DNA of 64,000 nt, taken from positions 4,626,618-4,690,617 of the forward strand of contig NC_030988.1 of the NCBI RefSeq assembly GCF_000149955.1, written 5' to 3'. The position numbers and the translations under genes were made by a program. Shown one piece after another: positions 32,933 through 45,100 of this stretch. Numbering within the stretch: the stretch's first letter is position 1; each line of letters opens with the position of its first letter. Origin of the DNA: Fusarium oxysporum f. sp. lycopersici 4287. Its lineage: Eukaryota > Ascomycota > Sordariomycetes > Hypocreales > Nectriaceae. A model generated the notes under the pieces. That model saw nothing but the letters and a program-made list of their open reading frames with translations, searched no databases and was not told where the DNA came from.

Positions 32933-35814
32933 ATCCATATTGTGGAATTTGTGGAATGGAAACCTACTTTGTCTAACAATGGTAATTAGTGGATCGCATC
33001 CATGCCTTGGTGACGTCGATGTTTTTGTCACTCGTCCATTAGAATCCTATCTAGCGACCCGATCAAACCGGCGCGCAACCAACTCCGTAGTGTCTGGCAA
33101 AGCCCAATTGTACTGGCATCTAGCCTATTGCGGCTCTTGGTAACCATGCGGCCAGTGGTCGAGAATAGCCTCTCACACTCGGCTGACATTGGTGGCACAG
33201 TAAGCAGATCCAAGGCCATCCTAGACAACCGGGGGTATTTGAGTCGCCTTATGTGCCAGTATTCGTAGGGATCTGTGACAGAAGCATCAGCATCCTCGAT
33301 ATCACGCTGCCACTGCTCGTATTCATCAAGATCCAGACCGCCAACTGAGGACCTAGGGGATTGAGCTGGGGATCGAATTGGCGACTCGGTAACAGAAATC
33401 CCTCCAGTCGTCAGTCCTCGCTTCTTTGTGCGCCACGCTGTGAACTTGTTTCTTGAGGTCTTCAGCCGCTTATTGGCAGGCAACTCAATCTCTGGGTCAT
33501 CAACCTCCAGGTCCCTATACTCTCTCTCCCAGAGATCCTGGACCATCTCCTTCGCCTTGGTAATCCACAATTGTCTTTCGTCGTCGTCTCCCCACAAATC
33601 GTCAAACAGTGCCCACCGGTAGGCAGGATGAAGAACTGCAGCGCCATAGATCAGGGGGCTATCATTCAGGTGCTCGTAGTATTCGTTCAATTTGAGCCAA
33701 CCCAGGTTGATGTTGACAGCGAGGTGATGGCCGTGCGGAAAATTGGCGACTGCTCTTTTCGCGGATTCGAGGGTTTCGAGAAGAAATTCGTACGCGTGAA
33801 TAAGATCCCAGCTTGTTCCTGTACAAGCCATCTGTTAAAATAAGAATCGGGCCGCTTTTGAGAAGTCTAAGGCTTACCAGACAGTGGAGGGTCGATCTCG
33901 TTTTCCTCGACCTTTCTCCGGTGTTTTCCCTGTCCATCGCCCTCAAGGCCTCTCACAACCAGCTGGAAGTCAAGCAAAATGTCGTAAAGAGTCCCGAGCA
34001 CATGCCAATCATCAGGTGTCATGCGATTCTCTTCCTTCAGGAAGAAGGGCAGCTTGGAGCCCTTTTTGATGTGGCCAGCTCTCGTCAAGTTGACCTTCTC
34101 CCACTCGTTTGACGCTCTCTGGACAAAAGAATTATAAAATGGCCTCAAGAGGAGAGCGCGTTCAATCATCGAGAATTGAGAAAGCCACCGGGTAGCATTG
34201 TCGACCACAACTCCAACTGGACGGTGTTTCTTGAGCTGAGCGTCATCAGAGAGTTGGCTCTCGACAGCCTGTACCTTCTTGAGCATATCGGTCCACGTGT
34301 CCGATCTGCTCACCTCCTAGGTCTTCGTGAGTATAACAAATAAAGCCGGGGACTCAGCCACCTACAACAGCAAAGTTATGCCATTTTCCAACAGAGCCTC
34401 GCCTCCTCCAGACTTCATGCTCCTTCGCTGCCGTGTGAAGTCCTTCGAAGACCTCTTTCTCGAAAGCATCCGGGTTCTTGCCATACAGCATCTGTTTCAC
34501 TACTATGTTGACAACGTGGCCAACGCAGCGAACCCATCGCTTCTCCCAGTCGAAGCCAAACTCTAATCCAAGCTCCCCCATCGAGGTTTTATTGTTACCG
34601 GCATTATCCAATGTGAAATACCCGAGTTTATCGCTGATCTCGTACTCCCGAATGATCTCGATAATCTGCCCGGCGATATTCTCGCCTGTGTGCCGCTCTG
34701 TAAGCTCAGGCAGTCCGAGGACACACTTCTGTGGCCGATTATTTGAATCCCGAAACACACATGTGATGCCGTATAAGGCGTGTCGGTTACCAGACTTCCA
34801 GCCATCGTACTGGATATGGATCTGTCCCGGACTCTTTCGCAAAGCATCTTTCACTCTTTCCATGTTGTTGGTAAATTCTCGTTCTGCGATGGCACGCACG
34901 GTCACGTCAGTAATGTTAGCTTTTGTGATCTCGACAGATGGATTGAGGTAGTTGAAGATGTCTCGAAGATCTTGATCGTTGACGATCGAGAAGGATTGGT
35001 TAGAGTTGACAATCCAGTTGACAAGTTTCTGCTGGAATACAGTTTTGTCGAAACGTTTGATCAAGGTATTGATCAAATCTTGTTCCTTCGGCTCCTTCGG
35101 GTTCAACTGTAGGATTGTTGCAATGGACTGATGTGCTTTCTCGGATGCCTTTGTAGGCTTTTGCCTCTTGCCTGTCGGATCCATGATGCCATTGTGGTCC
35201 GTGTACAGGTGACCCTCAGCGTTCTGCAACCCTTTGATGGCGTAACTCTTTGGCCTCGGCCGCTTTTGCTTGATGCAAAGGCAACACACCCATCGGCGTT
35301 CCCCCTTATCGGCATGCTGGATATCGTAGCCGAACTGATATACCCATTGACGCACTTGGCCGTCTCTCTCCGTCAAGGTCCAGCCTTTGTAGAGCTGAAA
35401 GAGTCGTTGATTGTCTTCTTCTGTACGTTCTGGAACGGGTGTGGTTGACTTGGTAGGATGAAGGGTGGCCATTTCGGTTTGGAGTAGTCAGGGCGTGAGT
35501 AATAGTAAACCCTCCTAGAATAGACTTGTTTGAACTTTGTGTACGGGTAAAACGGAGTGGAAAATTGTTGCTATTGCGTTGTTATTGGCTATGGAAAGTA
35601 CTTAGGGTATGCGCTATTTCACAAGGAAATCCAGGTATTTTCAAACCCCACCTAAATTTCCATTCCTTTCCACAATTTCCACATGTGGAACATGTGGAAG
35701 GGGTTCCGTGGCGTGGATGTGGAAAAGCTGAAGCCTACGTGGAATGGAATGGAATGGATATGGATCCACATTATGGATCCATATGTGGATTTCGTGGTAT
35801 GGATTTGGACCCTG
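32820..35814 (-). mobile_element. Complete hAT-family DNA transposon
   Basis: 2995 bp. The left end reads CAGGGTTCAAATCCA and the right end, on the other strand, CAGGGTCCAAATCCA: 15-bp terminal inverted repeats with one mismatch. Exact 8-bp target-site duplications (GGAGGAAG) flank it, which is the hAT hallmark. Subterminal regions on both sides are full of TGGAAT, TGGATCCA and CCACA-type repeats (32860-32960 and 35650-35800), as expected for transposase binding. Inside is one intact transposase gene on the minus strand. The perfect duplication and open frame suggest a recent, perhaps still active, insertion. Confidence 0.95.
33028..35472 (-). CDS. hAT transposase
   Basis: Exons 34366-35472, 33878-34316 and 33028-33818 join in phase (778 residues); introns are 49 and 59 nt. 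A BED-like zinc finger lies near the N-terminus (W43, W61, C63/C66, H88, H93). The RNase-H-like core shows D223 (IQYDGWKS) and D289 (YFTLDNAGNNKT). The C-terminal hAT dimerisation region is clear: DPYEYWHIRRLKYPRLSRMA, LDLLTVPPMSAECERLF, then TGRMVTKSRNRL, with E729 the likely third catalytic acid. An alternative acceptor at the first AG of intron 2 would break the frame, so the later one (TACAG) is used. It acts on the element's own ends. No disabling change is seen. Confidence 0.93.
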
Positions 35815-35822
35815 GGAGGAAG
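35815..35822 (+). repeat. Target-site duplication, right copy (GGAGGAAG)
   Basis: Identical to 32812-32819. Confidence 0.95.
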
Positions 35823-35917
35823 ACTCCACTGAAAGGGAAGAGGCGCAACACGATGCCGACCACACGGCTGCGCAACTTGAGAAAACCGGTAGTGATCATT
35901 CGAGCAACGCTGGGTGA
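35823..35917 (+). pseudogene. Severed 3' coding end of the Ulp1 gene
   Basis: Directly after the target-site duplication the sequence continues the Ulp1 frame (codons beginning AC|TCC|ACT|GAA) for about 31 residues, rich in E, Q, D and H, to a TGA at 35915. It can be translated only if the hAT element leaves. Confidence 0.8.
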
Positions 35918-38609
35918 ATTCGAGGTCCTGAGCAAGGTCCGGGGTATGGACAAAGAACCCAGAGGAACAACCAAAACATGGAAGAGGAGCACTACGACTT
36001 CATTCCACTAAACGGAAATCACGACATTGAAGAAAAATGGTTTAAAGTTGGACTAAAGCATCGACAAAGGTCGTTAAGAGAGCATGGCATTGTAACATTA
36101 ATATGGGATGGATATCGGAAGGTAACAGGACATTAGCATGTGATACTAGAGTGCCTTAGAGTCTGAATGGGTATGGTAGCTACTAGACACCTTGGAGTGA
36201 GTTTTAGTGTATATTTTTATTTGTTTCCTCTGCAATATCTATAGATGTTTTTTTTTACTCTGGTCGCTGCCTACCCTTGTTATTGATATCCATACGAATG
36301 ACCGATGCTACTCTGCTGAAGCCGGCTATCCAAGCCATGGGAAGACTGTTGAATTGTGTTAATAGAATTGATGCTAGCAAATAGTGGTGTGTGGTAGCAG
36401 TAGAGGTAAGAAAATAGGACAAAGAGCCGACCATAGCAGTTCTGTGTTATATGAAACTGGAATCCTGCTATGATAGACGGCGCTGGCATGTACGTTGCTG
36501 GCTGGGTAATTGGTATTATGGCTGGCATGAGGACGAAGTATGGTATGCTAATATGGTCCGCAATGTTAACGTACCATACAAAGCCGTGCTAACATGACGG
36601 GTACTTGAATGTTAGAGACCATGTTAACATTTGTGGCTGCACTAGCATTATTGGTTGCGCTAACATGGGTGACTGTGCTAACATGAGGTGTATGATAACA
36701 CTGGATACCATGGTAACATGATATGCTCAGACGCTATGCGGACATTTAATGCCGTTTTGATCCGAAATGTTAGATTAAATTAGGGCATATGTTTACATAG
36801 AATGCGGTGCTTCAATCGGTTAGACAATAAGGCAGATCTATGCTAGCGTTGAGATGGTGTAATTCCTCAAGAGCTAACATCGTCCATGTTAATATAGCCC
36901 CAGTAGCTAACATCAGCATGCTAACATAGTTTTAGTATAGTAATGCTGCTACGATATGGCAATGATGCGACAAGCAAAACAAAATATCTGTAAATAATAT
37001 AGTCACCTATTGCGTGGACATGCAGTGACTGCAGATTACCTACCTGTGAGAATCTGAGTCGCTTTGCGCAGGGCGTGGCGACCTGGATCTTCCTATGGTT
37101 CTTTGTTCGGCCTATGTTAACCCCACAACAGGTAACACAGTGTTTTAGCAGGCAGAGAGAAAACAATGCATGGTTATGAAATTCAAAAAAAAAAAAAAAG
37201 GTAAAAAAAAAAAAAGGCGCATCTCCAATCCCATGATTTGTCACGTATCATTAGTGCCTTGCTCCCGGGTAACTCTGCGAGTTCATAAATGTCTGATGTC
37301 CGCAGCCGTTCTTCAAAAATTACCAGAACTTGACATCTCAAATGCTGAGCAATTTTCAGCAAATTTCTAATCGAATCATAAGCGCTCCCGATTTAGGTTT
37401 TCCAACCTCCAGTATTTTGTCTGCATCCACGTCTCTCCAAGCCTGAAAACCTTTTTTTTTCCAGCGTCAGTAAAGATGTACTCAAAAGGCTACCCGTCGA
37501 CTTGATGCCATACCCAAAAACCCTTGAGAACGCCATCGGTAACGTCATGGGACCAAACGCAAGTTTAATCGTAGAAGAAAGCCTTCATAAAATTGATCCA
37601 GCCCCCCCCAAACAACAAGGAAACCAACCAGCGATAGATGCGACACAGCGTTTACACCATTAAGACCGAGACAGAGATCGACCTGGTAAGCTATCGCACA
37701 TTATGCCCCAAGAGACGGTAAAAACATACTAATTGCTACTAACATAGAAGGGTATCTTGATGAAGGCCCGAGCATATGCATCATAAAGTCGAAACTAGGG
37801 AGATTTGATGTGTACTGGATGAGGTCGCGTTTGGTTTAGAGTAATTAACTTAATTCGTGGCGGAGAATGATTTGCTCGTCAACTATTTCGGCCGTATTGT
37901 CTTTTTCCTGGCGATTTGGACTACATCATGAGTCATACTGTGTAGCAAAGTGTATCAGCCGCACCGTTGTTGACGGAGATGCCGGTGCCGACGCGAAACG
38001 TCTGCAGTCATTTGAGCCGTTACGCGCTGCGCGTCTGATGTGGAATGCATCCAAGGTAAAGCGCGTTCAGAACACAAGTGGGGGAAGGCAATGGATCACT
38101 TACCCCAAGATCAAGACCCCGCCCGCATCATTTCACATCAATCCCTCATCAGCCTGGTGTCGCCCCCATATCACCCTTACAGCAATGTGATCCTTGCAGA
38201 AGTAGAGAATAAAGGGTTTACAAGCACAAGGTCGCGTAAAAGCTTTGTTCCCAAACTTGGACTCTCGCCAGCGTCTTCCGCCCCCAGACATTGCTAACTA
38301 TGGCCCAGGGGTACCGAGACTGTCAGCCCCCACCACCATAACGCTTGCTCCACATTTGTCGGAACTACCCTACTGCCGTTCACCATGACCTCTCAAGCTT
38401 GATACTTGCTGCTTTGCCAGTCTTTCAACAGAAATGTTCTTCTATGTGTGTTTGAAATGAGTTGTCTCCAGCGGCTTGAGGACTCCCTGGCCTGTTCTAC
38501 ACGTTACTGTAGCCCAGGTCTTGAGCGTTACTTGAAGAAGATTGGCGAGAATGCACGCACCACATCCCTTGGTGACCTACCATTTTGTGTCACTTTTATT
38601 TTCCATTTT
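35918..38609. other. Intergenic with motif cluster and A-runs
   Basis: Holds the CTAACAT motif cluster (36546-36935) and two adjacent A-runs (37186-37199 and 37204-37215). Open frames around 37867-38300 lack motifs. No gene supported. Confidence 0.45.
36546..36935. repeat. Cluster of GCTAACATG-like motifs in both orientations
   Basis: About ten near-copies of GCTAACATG or its complement, spaced roughly 15-60 nt (for example near 36587, 36625, 36660, 36677, 36871, 36907 and 36919). Not tandem, not coding. Similar copies lie at 30.1-30.5 kb. This arrangement is typical of transposon subterminal repeats or binding-site clusters (inference). Confidence 0.55.
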
Positions 38610-40035
38610 TCATACCGTCGCCACTTCCTTCTCTAACTCAGTTTTGGTCTCCCAACCGCCTTCGGCTTCAAAGATTTTACCGACCGCCTTGCCGACCTCC
38701 AAGAGGTGACGGTCGCGATATCGCGGTGCGACGAGAGACAGGCCAACAGGCATGTCATGTTCACCCTCGAAGCCCGGTACATTCAAGACCGGGGTATGAA
38801 GGCCTCGCGGCGGCCAAGTTGTCGCTAGCCATCAGCTGCGTCTTGCGAGTGAAATTATCCGAGTTCTCGACATGCTCGATCAAGACTTGGCCGATTTGGT
38901 CTTTTCCAACTCTGTATTCAGGTAGGGATGAAGTACGGCCCTCGGTGTGAAGCCCAATGCGATACCACTCTGGCACATCATCGAATACCGAAGGAAGCTC
39001 AAGCTCATGTACTTCTGCACCATGGGATCTGAGAAGATCTGCAGCGCGGGCGAGAGCGTCTTGTGTTCCAGGACCAGCAATGGGCCAGATGCTCGTCTTG
39101 CAAATCGCGAAACGTGCGCCTTCGATGCCTTGGAAAGCATGCTCTTCATCCTTGTCATCCTGGAGCCCGAAGATGTCGGCCAGAAGGACGAGGTCGCCAA
39201 CACACCGCCCATACCATCCAAGAGTGTCGTACATCAGAGCGTATATTTTCCGACCCTCGCGAGAGACGGGGTTCCACGTTGGTTTGAAACCGTATATCCC
39301 ATTGAACGAAGCTGGGCGAATCAAGGACCCGCCTGTTTGTATGCCAAGGGCCATAGAGATCTGGAAATCAGCGATAGCAGCGCCAGACCCGCTGGATGAT
39401 CCACCCGGCGTTCGTAGGAGGTCATGGGGTTACGAGTCTTGGGGCCGACATGGATGGCAGCGAATTCGGTGGTAGTTGTTTTGCCTAGTCTGTTAGTTGC
39501 AAGTGTGCAAGGCGTATATAGAACATACCGAAGATGAGGGCACCAGCATGACGAAGGATTCGTACAGAAGCAGCATCTGTCTTGGGGAAATGTCCATCAT
39601 AAAGTGGCGAGTTAAACTGAGTAGGCGTGTCTATACAATAATAAGCTCCCATCTTAGTGTCGGATATAACCTGGTCAACTTACCTTTCGTGTAAATGACA
39701 TCCTTCACAGCGATTGGAAGTCCATGAAGAGGCCCTCTATTCTTCTTGGGGGTCTCATCTAGGAGTCTTGCTTCCTGTATGACCCTCTTTTCGTCCAGAT
39801 ACGCCCAAGCTTTGACGACTTCGTCGCGAGCCTTGATCCTCTCCAGTAAAGACTCAGCATACTCTTGAACTGACATCTTATCAGCCTGGATCTTCCCAAG
39901 AGCTACAGAAGCCGTGAGTCTCCATGGCTCGACACGACCGCTTAGAGAAGGGATTGCTTCATTGTATGACCACAGCCAAATTACAGGGCCTGCTACAGCC
40001 AGGAAGACGGCCAGGACCCAAAAAATATGCGGCAT
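38610..40035 (-). pseudogene. Amidase-signature enzyme, decayed
   Basis: Exon 1 39684-40035 starts MPHIFWVLAVFLAVAGPVIW, a hydrophobic anchor or signal. It runs to the catalytic Lys in LHGLPIAVKDVIYTK. Exon 2 is 39529-39630 and exon 3 starts at 39484; introns are 53 and 44 nt. The Ser-rich amidase signature (RTPGGSSSGSGAA, MALGIQTGGS) is present, but a one-base shortage in the C/G run at 39426-39429 puts it out of frame with what precedes. Near 38801/38802 the frame changes again and roughly 50-60 residues expected before the C-terminal block are missing, so an internal deletion has occurred. The terminal block (TPVLNVPGFEGEHDMPVGLS) then runs to a stop at 38610-38612. Intact relatives hydrolyse amide bonds. 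Confidence 0.82.
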
Positions 40036-42177
40036 CTGGTAGCTCACAATGGTGGCTTTTCTCTACTTGTCAACTTCAATCTTCGGGAAGGGATCACCAG
40101 TCGAGGGACGTTACAGTTTCTTGCGGTCTCTTGATGGGACTCTGCGTTGGACCTAAAAACATGCAAAATTGGGCTTTCTCAGTGGTTGCGGAGATCAAGC
40201 TGAGGACTCAGGCATACGAGACAGAGACAGTTTGGGGAACTGATCCTTTCTTATTTAGGCATTGAGTCGTTGGCTAGAGTGGGGGTGCATCCCAGTTCAA
40301 CTCTGCTGAAACACATTGAACCATGTTGTGCAGTACTAGAAGCCACTTTCTAATCAAATCTATTGGGAAACAAACGATGCACGCCGTTTCCAGAATGGCC
40401 TAGGTGATTTTGTAATGGTGGCACAGTATGTCTAGCAAAAGTTCCATCGAAACCTGAGTGCATCCGACGCTCTAATGAGCCAGATAAACTTGGATTCCAA
40501 GGTGGAAAAAGCAAAAAAGCTCAAATGTCATTGGATGTACGTGCTTATCCCGTACCTCGCGTCCCATGGCGATGGCGATGGCGGGGAGGGGTTTCAATGC
40601 AGATTCGTCTACGACATTCAATCACGTGGCTTATTGCCACTTCTCAAGCTGACATTGCATGCATATCCTTCTCCAACTTCACACCACCATCATGGGCGTC
40701 TCGCGTCGGATGGTCGCGCTGCCAACCCTTCATACACTACATCTCTGGTTCTTGCCTAGCTCCATTCATCTTTTGACGCCCAAAAATAGCCAAATGCTTC
40801 TTGCCTATCACAGCGAACAACCGCCCCATAGAACTACCTCCTCCATTGGTCCTTGGTCACCTGTTCTGACAACGATGACGAGTGACCATCCATTACTGAG
40901 TACACAAACAGCTTACGGCCTTGTACCTCAAGCACGCCGGTAATCACAGTATAGCCACGAGGCAATTGAACACCGTCTCTGGACATCCCGCTTTTCCAGG
41001 TAGCCGGTCGCCAATCGGTCTGGCTGAAAGTTCAGCAAATTGTCCACATTCAACGAGAAAGGAGCGAGCATCAAGATACATATTGAGGGATGCAGCCGAG
41101 CTTGCAGCATCGAGGATCTTGCACATTGTCAAGAGAGCTCAACCTGCTCCGGATGTGCAGCTACCTTTCTGCTTGACATATTTACTGGTATTTTCATCAC
41201 TGGGCGTACTGATCAACTCATCGAAGGAGCTGTTGGTTCCATTAAAATGACGAGAAAAGCCGACAATCCCTCTGTACCGAAGCGCAGATAGAAGCAGTGA
41301 ATCTAGCCCAGAGCACCAGAGCCGCGACAATCCTCGAGACGCTTTTGTGTTGCAGACAGACAGGCGACCGAACTGAATCCATCACGCCGACCTATTACCA
41401 GACGAGAGTGTGACTGTTCGACACGTTGGACTCACGCCTCCGAGATGCAATGGCAAATCGACATCAATTGAACAGCAGGATGGACGGATCAATCGAAAGG
41501 CTTGATGAACATAACCTGAAACTCCTAACACAAGATTCGCTGGGACGAAGTAATCATGCTTGGAGATGGAATGCCACATCGACCTGAAGGTTGAATGACG
41601 GAACTGAGCGGTGATGTTGCACATGTCAGACGAAGTTCCCGCTTGACTCATAGAAGATGATGGTAGGGAATTGGTATGCGTGGAGTCAGAATGGAACAGG
41701 TTTATATGAAGTTGTGGAATTATCAGCGGACGCGAAGTAGTTACTAGTGAAGAGACGGAATGAGCATGTATTACTTCCAAACATCGATGAACGACCTGAG
41801 TAATAACCTTTAAAAACGTACCGATAGCTCCTAAAATGTATACGTGAGGGTCCGTCGCCAACACGAACACCTTTGCTTCACCTCAGAACAATCCAGCCTT
41901 GCTCTGATACCTGTTGCCACCCTCCGCAGCCCACTACTCGGAATGACTGTAAATGGATGCTTCGATCACCTCAGCGTCGCAGGATTTTAGTCATGGCTCT
42001 TATGAGCTATTGCGCCGCCAACTCGGCCTGTGTACCAGTAGCTGGCATTACGCATTTCCAGGCGATGGGTATGCTAACGTATATAGGTGTCGAAGAGCCG
42101 ACTCTGGTTGTGAAAGTAGAATTGACGTGGATGTAACTCTTTTTGAAGCAGTATTTTTTCATCAGATAGTATACTAT
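40036..42177. other. Intergenic
   Basis: Several overlapping short frames on both strands (the longest at 41382-41870, minus) but no motif, intron or start context that I would trust. Confidence 0.4.
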
Positions 42178-45100
42178 TCAGTGTCTTTGCTGTCCTTGCT
42201 GATGTCCAGAGATATCTCTTGCCCCTTGGTGCCACCCTGCTTTATCTCGGAAGCAGTTAGATCGTCCACCGCCCGCGTTGGACTGAGCGTTGTCGAGATC
42301 TGCGGCACCCTTGGAGCCCATGCCGCCCTCTAAAAGCTCTCCGCCTTCCATGACGGTGCGGAGCTCGAGGTTCTCGTCCTTGGAGTACACGCGTACGCCG
42401 ACGATGCAGATGGCGTTCCAGGGCTCGGGCATCTTCTCCTCGTCAGAATCAGTCTCGCTCTGGACTCGAGACCTTTTGGATATCATACGTCTGGGGTCGC
42501 GACTATTATCATCGCTACTGAAAAGCCTTTCATGATCGTCAGCTGGAGAGGCTGATGACTCGCCTGCAGAGTCGTAGGCAGGTCGAGGGCGGGTGGGGAG
42601 AGGCTCTTCTTCCTCGATGGGAGCGGGAGGTCCTCCGCTGACTGGTGGGACCTCCTGTTTCTCTTCAGCACCCTCAGCTGTTGAGTCCATGGACTTGGGA
42701 GTCAAGTGAGGTGATCCAGTTGAGACCGAGATAACCGCGTCATCATGATCCTTGTGGTGCTCATCAACGACAACAGGCTCATCCTTGTCCTCTGAAATCT
42801 TAACCTCCTCAGTCTTCTTGCTCAAAGCCTCATCATCGGCCTCTTGAGCCCTCTTCTCCGCTTCCGCAGCCTTCTCAGCCTCAGCCTTAGCAATCCTCTC
42901 CTTTTTCATCTGCTCGCGCTCAGCCTTGACCTTGGCGTTGAACTCCTCATCAAGACGGTTCTGCTCAGCCTCCCACTCTGCGCGACGTCGCTTTCTCTTG
43001 TCCGCGTTCTTCTTGGTCTGTTGCTTGGTGACGTCGCGGATGGTAGCGCGCTTCTCCCACATGCGGCGACGCTCCTTCTGGCGACTGGCGGAAGCCTTCT
43101 TCTGATCCTTCTTCTGGCGAAGCTTGGTGACCTNNNNNNNNNNNNNNNNNNNNNNNNNNNNNNNNNNNNNNNNNNNNNNNNNNNNNNNNNNNNNNNNNNN
43201 NNNNNNNNNNNNNNNNNNNNNNNNNNNNNNNNNNNNNNNNNNNNNNNNNNNNNNNNNNNNNNNNNNNNNNNNNNNNNNNNNNNNNNNNNNNNNNNNNNNN
43301 NNNNNNNNNNNNNNNNNNNNNNNNNNNNNNNNNNNNNNNNNNNNNNNNNNNNNNNNNNNNNNNNNNNNNNNNNNNNNNNNNNNNNNNNNNNNNNNNNNNN
43401 NNNNNNNNNNNNNNNNNNNNNNNNNNNNNNNNNNNNNNNNNNNNNNNNNNNNNNNNNNNNNNNNNNNNNNNNNNNNNNNNNNNNNNNNNCGACCTGCTCA
43501 ACAGATTGACCGTTGGAGTCTCGCTCGCCAGTGACCTTGAGGTAGACGACGTAGTTGCCAGCGGGAATATCAGGCAGCTCAACAGAAACAGAGCGCTCCA
43601 TGAGATAATTACCATGAGATCGGACAATGTAGTCCTCCGCATCGGGGCTGTCCTCGTAGTGAAGACGGAAGTGAAGACGGAAGGAGTACTGTCCTTGAAG
43701 ACCCTTGAAATACCGACCATCAAGCTGCGAAAGAACCAGTACAAGGGGAGAGTCCTGGGTCAACTTGATGTGGAACTTCTCATGGTAAGCCGCCTTCCAC
43801 GCAACATCAACACCAATCCAGCGCTGGCAGCATCGCCAGTCTCGATCGCGGAAGAGTCGAGTACGGTCGAAGTGAGAATATTTCCGAATAAGATCCTCGT
43901 AAGAAATCCAGAAAACAGAGTCGCTACCAAACTTGTGGTCCATCTCCTCCTGCACTTCGGTAGTCCACTCCTTAGAGCCATCACTCCAAGCTCCATCCCA
44001 GATACCCTTGCGAACCTTACCCCAAGGATTGCGAAGCTTGACCAAGCGCTGGCCAGACTTTAGAGTACGTGCCTCCATGATGACATAGGCATGCCCCTCA
44101 GAGATGCCATTGCGCTCACCGTAGCCGTGCTCAAGAAGACCAGTAGAAGCGCCAAAGAGGAACTCATCGTTGACTCGCGACATCTCCTTATCCCAGAACT
44201 CATCGACATCGAGAATATCAGACGTCAAGAGCTCAGTGGTAACTCCACCAGAGAGATCTTCGACACCCTCTCCATTCCAGCCACCCGCCAATGACGCATA
44301 GTCACCGTGAGCCTTGGCGTAGGCCTTCTCGAAGAGAGGAACCCAAGTCTCATTCTGATCTCTGCACTGCGCAAAGAAAAGAGCCTTGGAGCCAGTCTGG
44401 TACGTCTTGCGATAAACATTCTCGTTATCCTCACGATCGATCTGCTGCAGAAGATCTCTCTGCATGGAGGGGGAATCCCACAAAGGGGACTTGAGATAGA
44501 GTTTATCGTCGATGATGGAGTAGATCCATTCGCCATCTCGATAAAAGACAAAGCCGTAGATGCCGATCTTTGTGTTATGGGCAACGCAGATCCGCTGTAG
44601 ACCTCCTGGAACATTGGCCAGAGCCGTTAGGCCAGCCATGATCCAGCAGTCTCCTAGACTGCCCTGCTTGACGTCACCACCACTAACCTCTTTCATGAAG
44701 GTGGGATTCTCAAAGATCTCGTGCACGCGCTTGACGGCCTTGGGAACAGCAACCTGTGACCTCAGCAGTGTTGTCCTGTTGAGCTCGAATTTCTGCGATC
44801 CCAGGTGATTCAAGCAATGGCCCTTCTCATACTTGAGATCCCAATCCTAGTAAATGCATTAGCGCCAAATTCATACGGACGACAAATAGACAGCAAACTC
44901 ACTAAATCCCAGCCAGGGTCTCGATATCGCATATTCACTCGCTTGCATTCCTTGATGATCTTCTCAACCTTGCGTCGACATTCCTCAGCGGCTCGCTCGT
45001 AACCGGCCGATAAGAGCTCGTTGGAATGGTAGGNNNNNNNNNNNNNNNNNNNNNNNNNNNNNNNNNNNNNNNNNNNNNNNNNNNNNNNNNNNNNNNNNNN

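Noticed and set aside
37186..37215. A-runs as a retroposon poly(A) tail
   Set aside because: No target-site duplication or reverse-transcribed gene copy found upstream.
41382..41870. 162-residue minus-strand frame
   Set aside because: No recognisable domain, and competing frames on the other strand. I could not support it.
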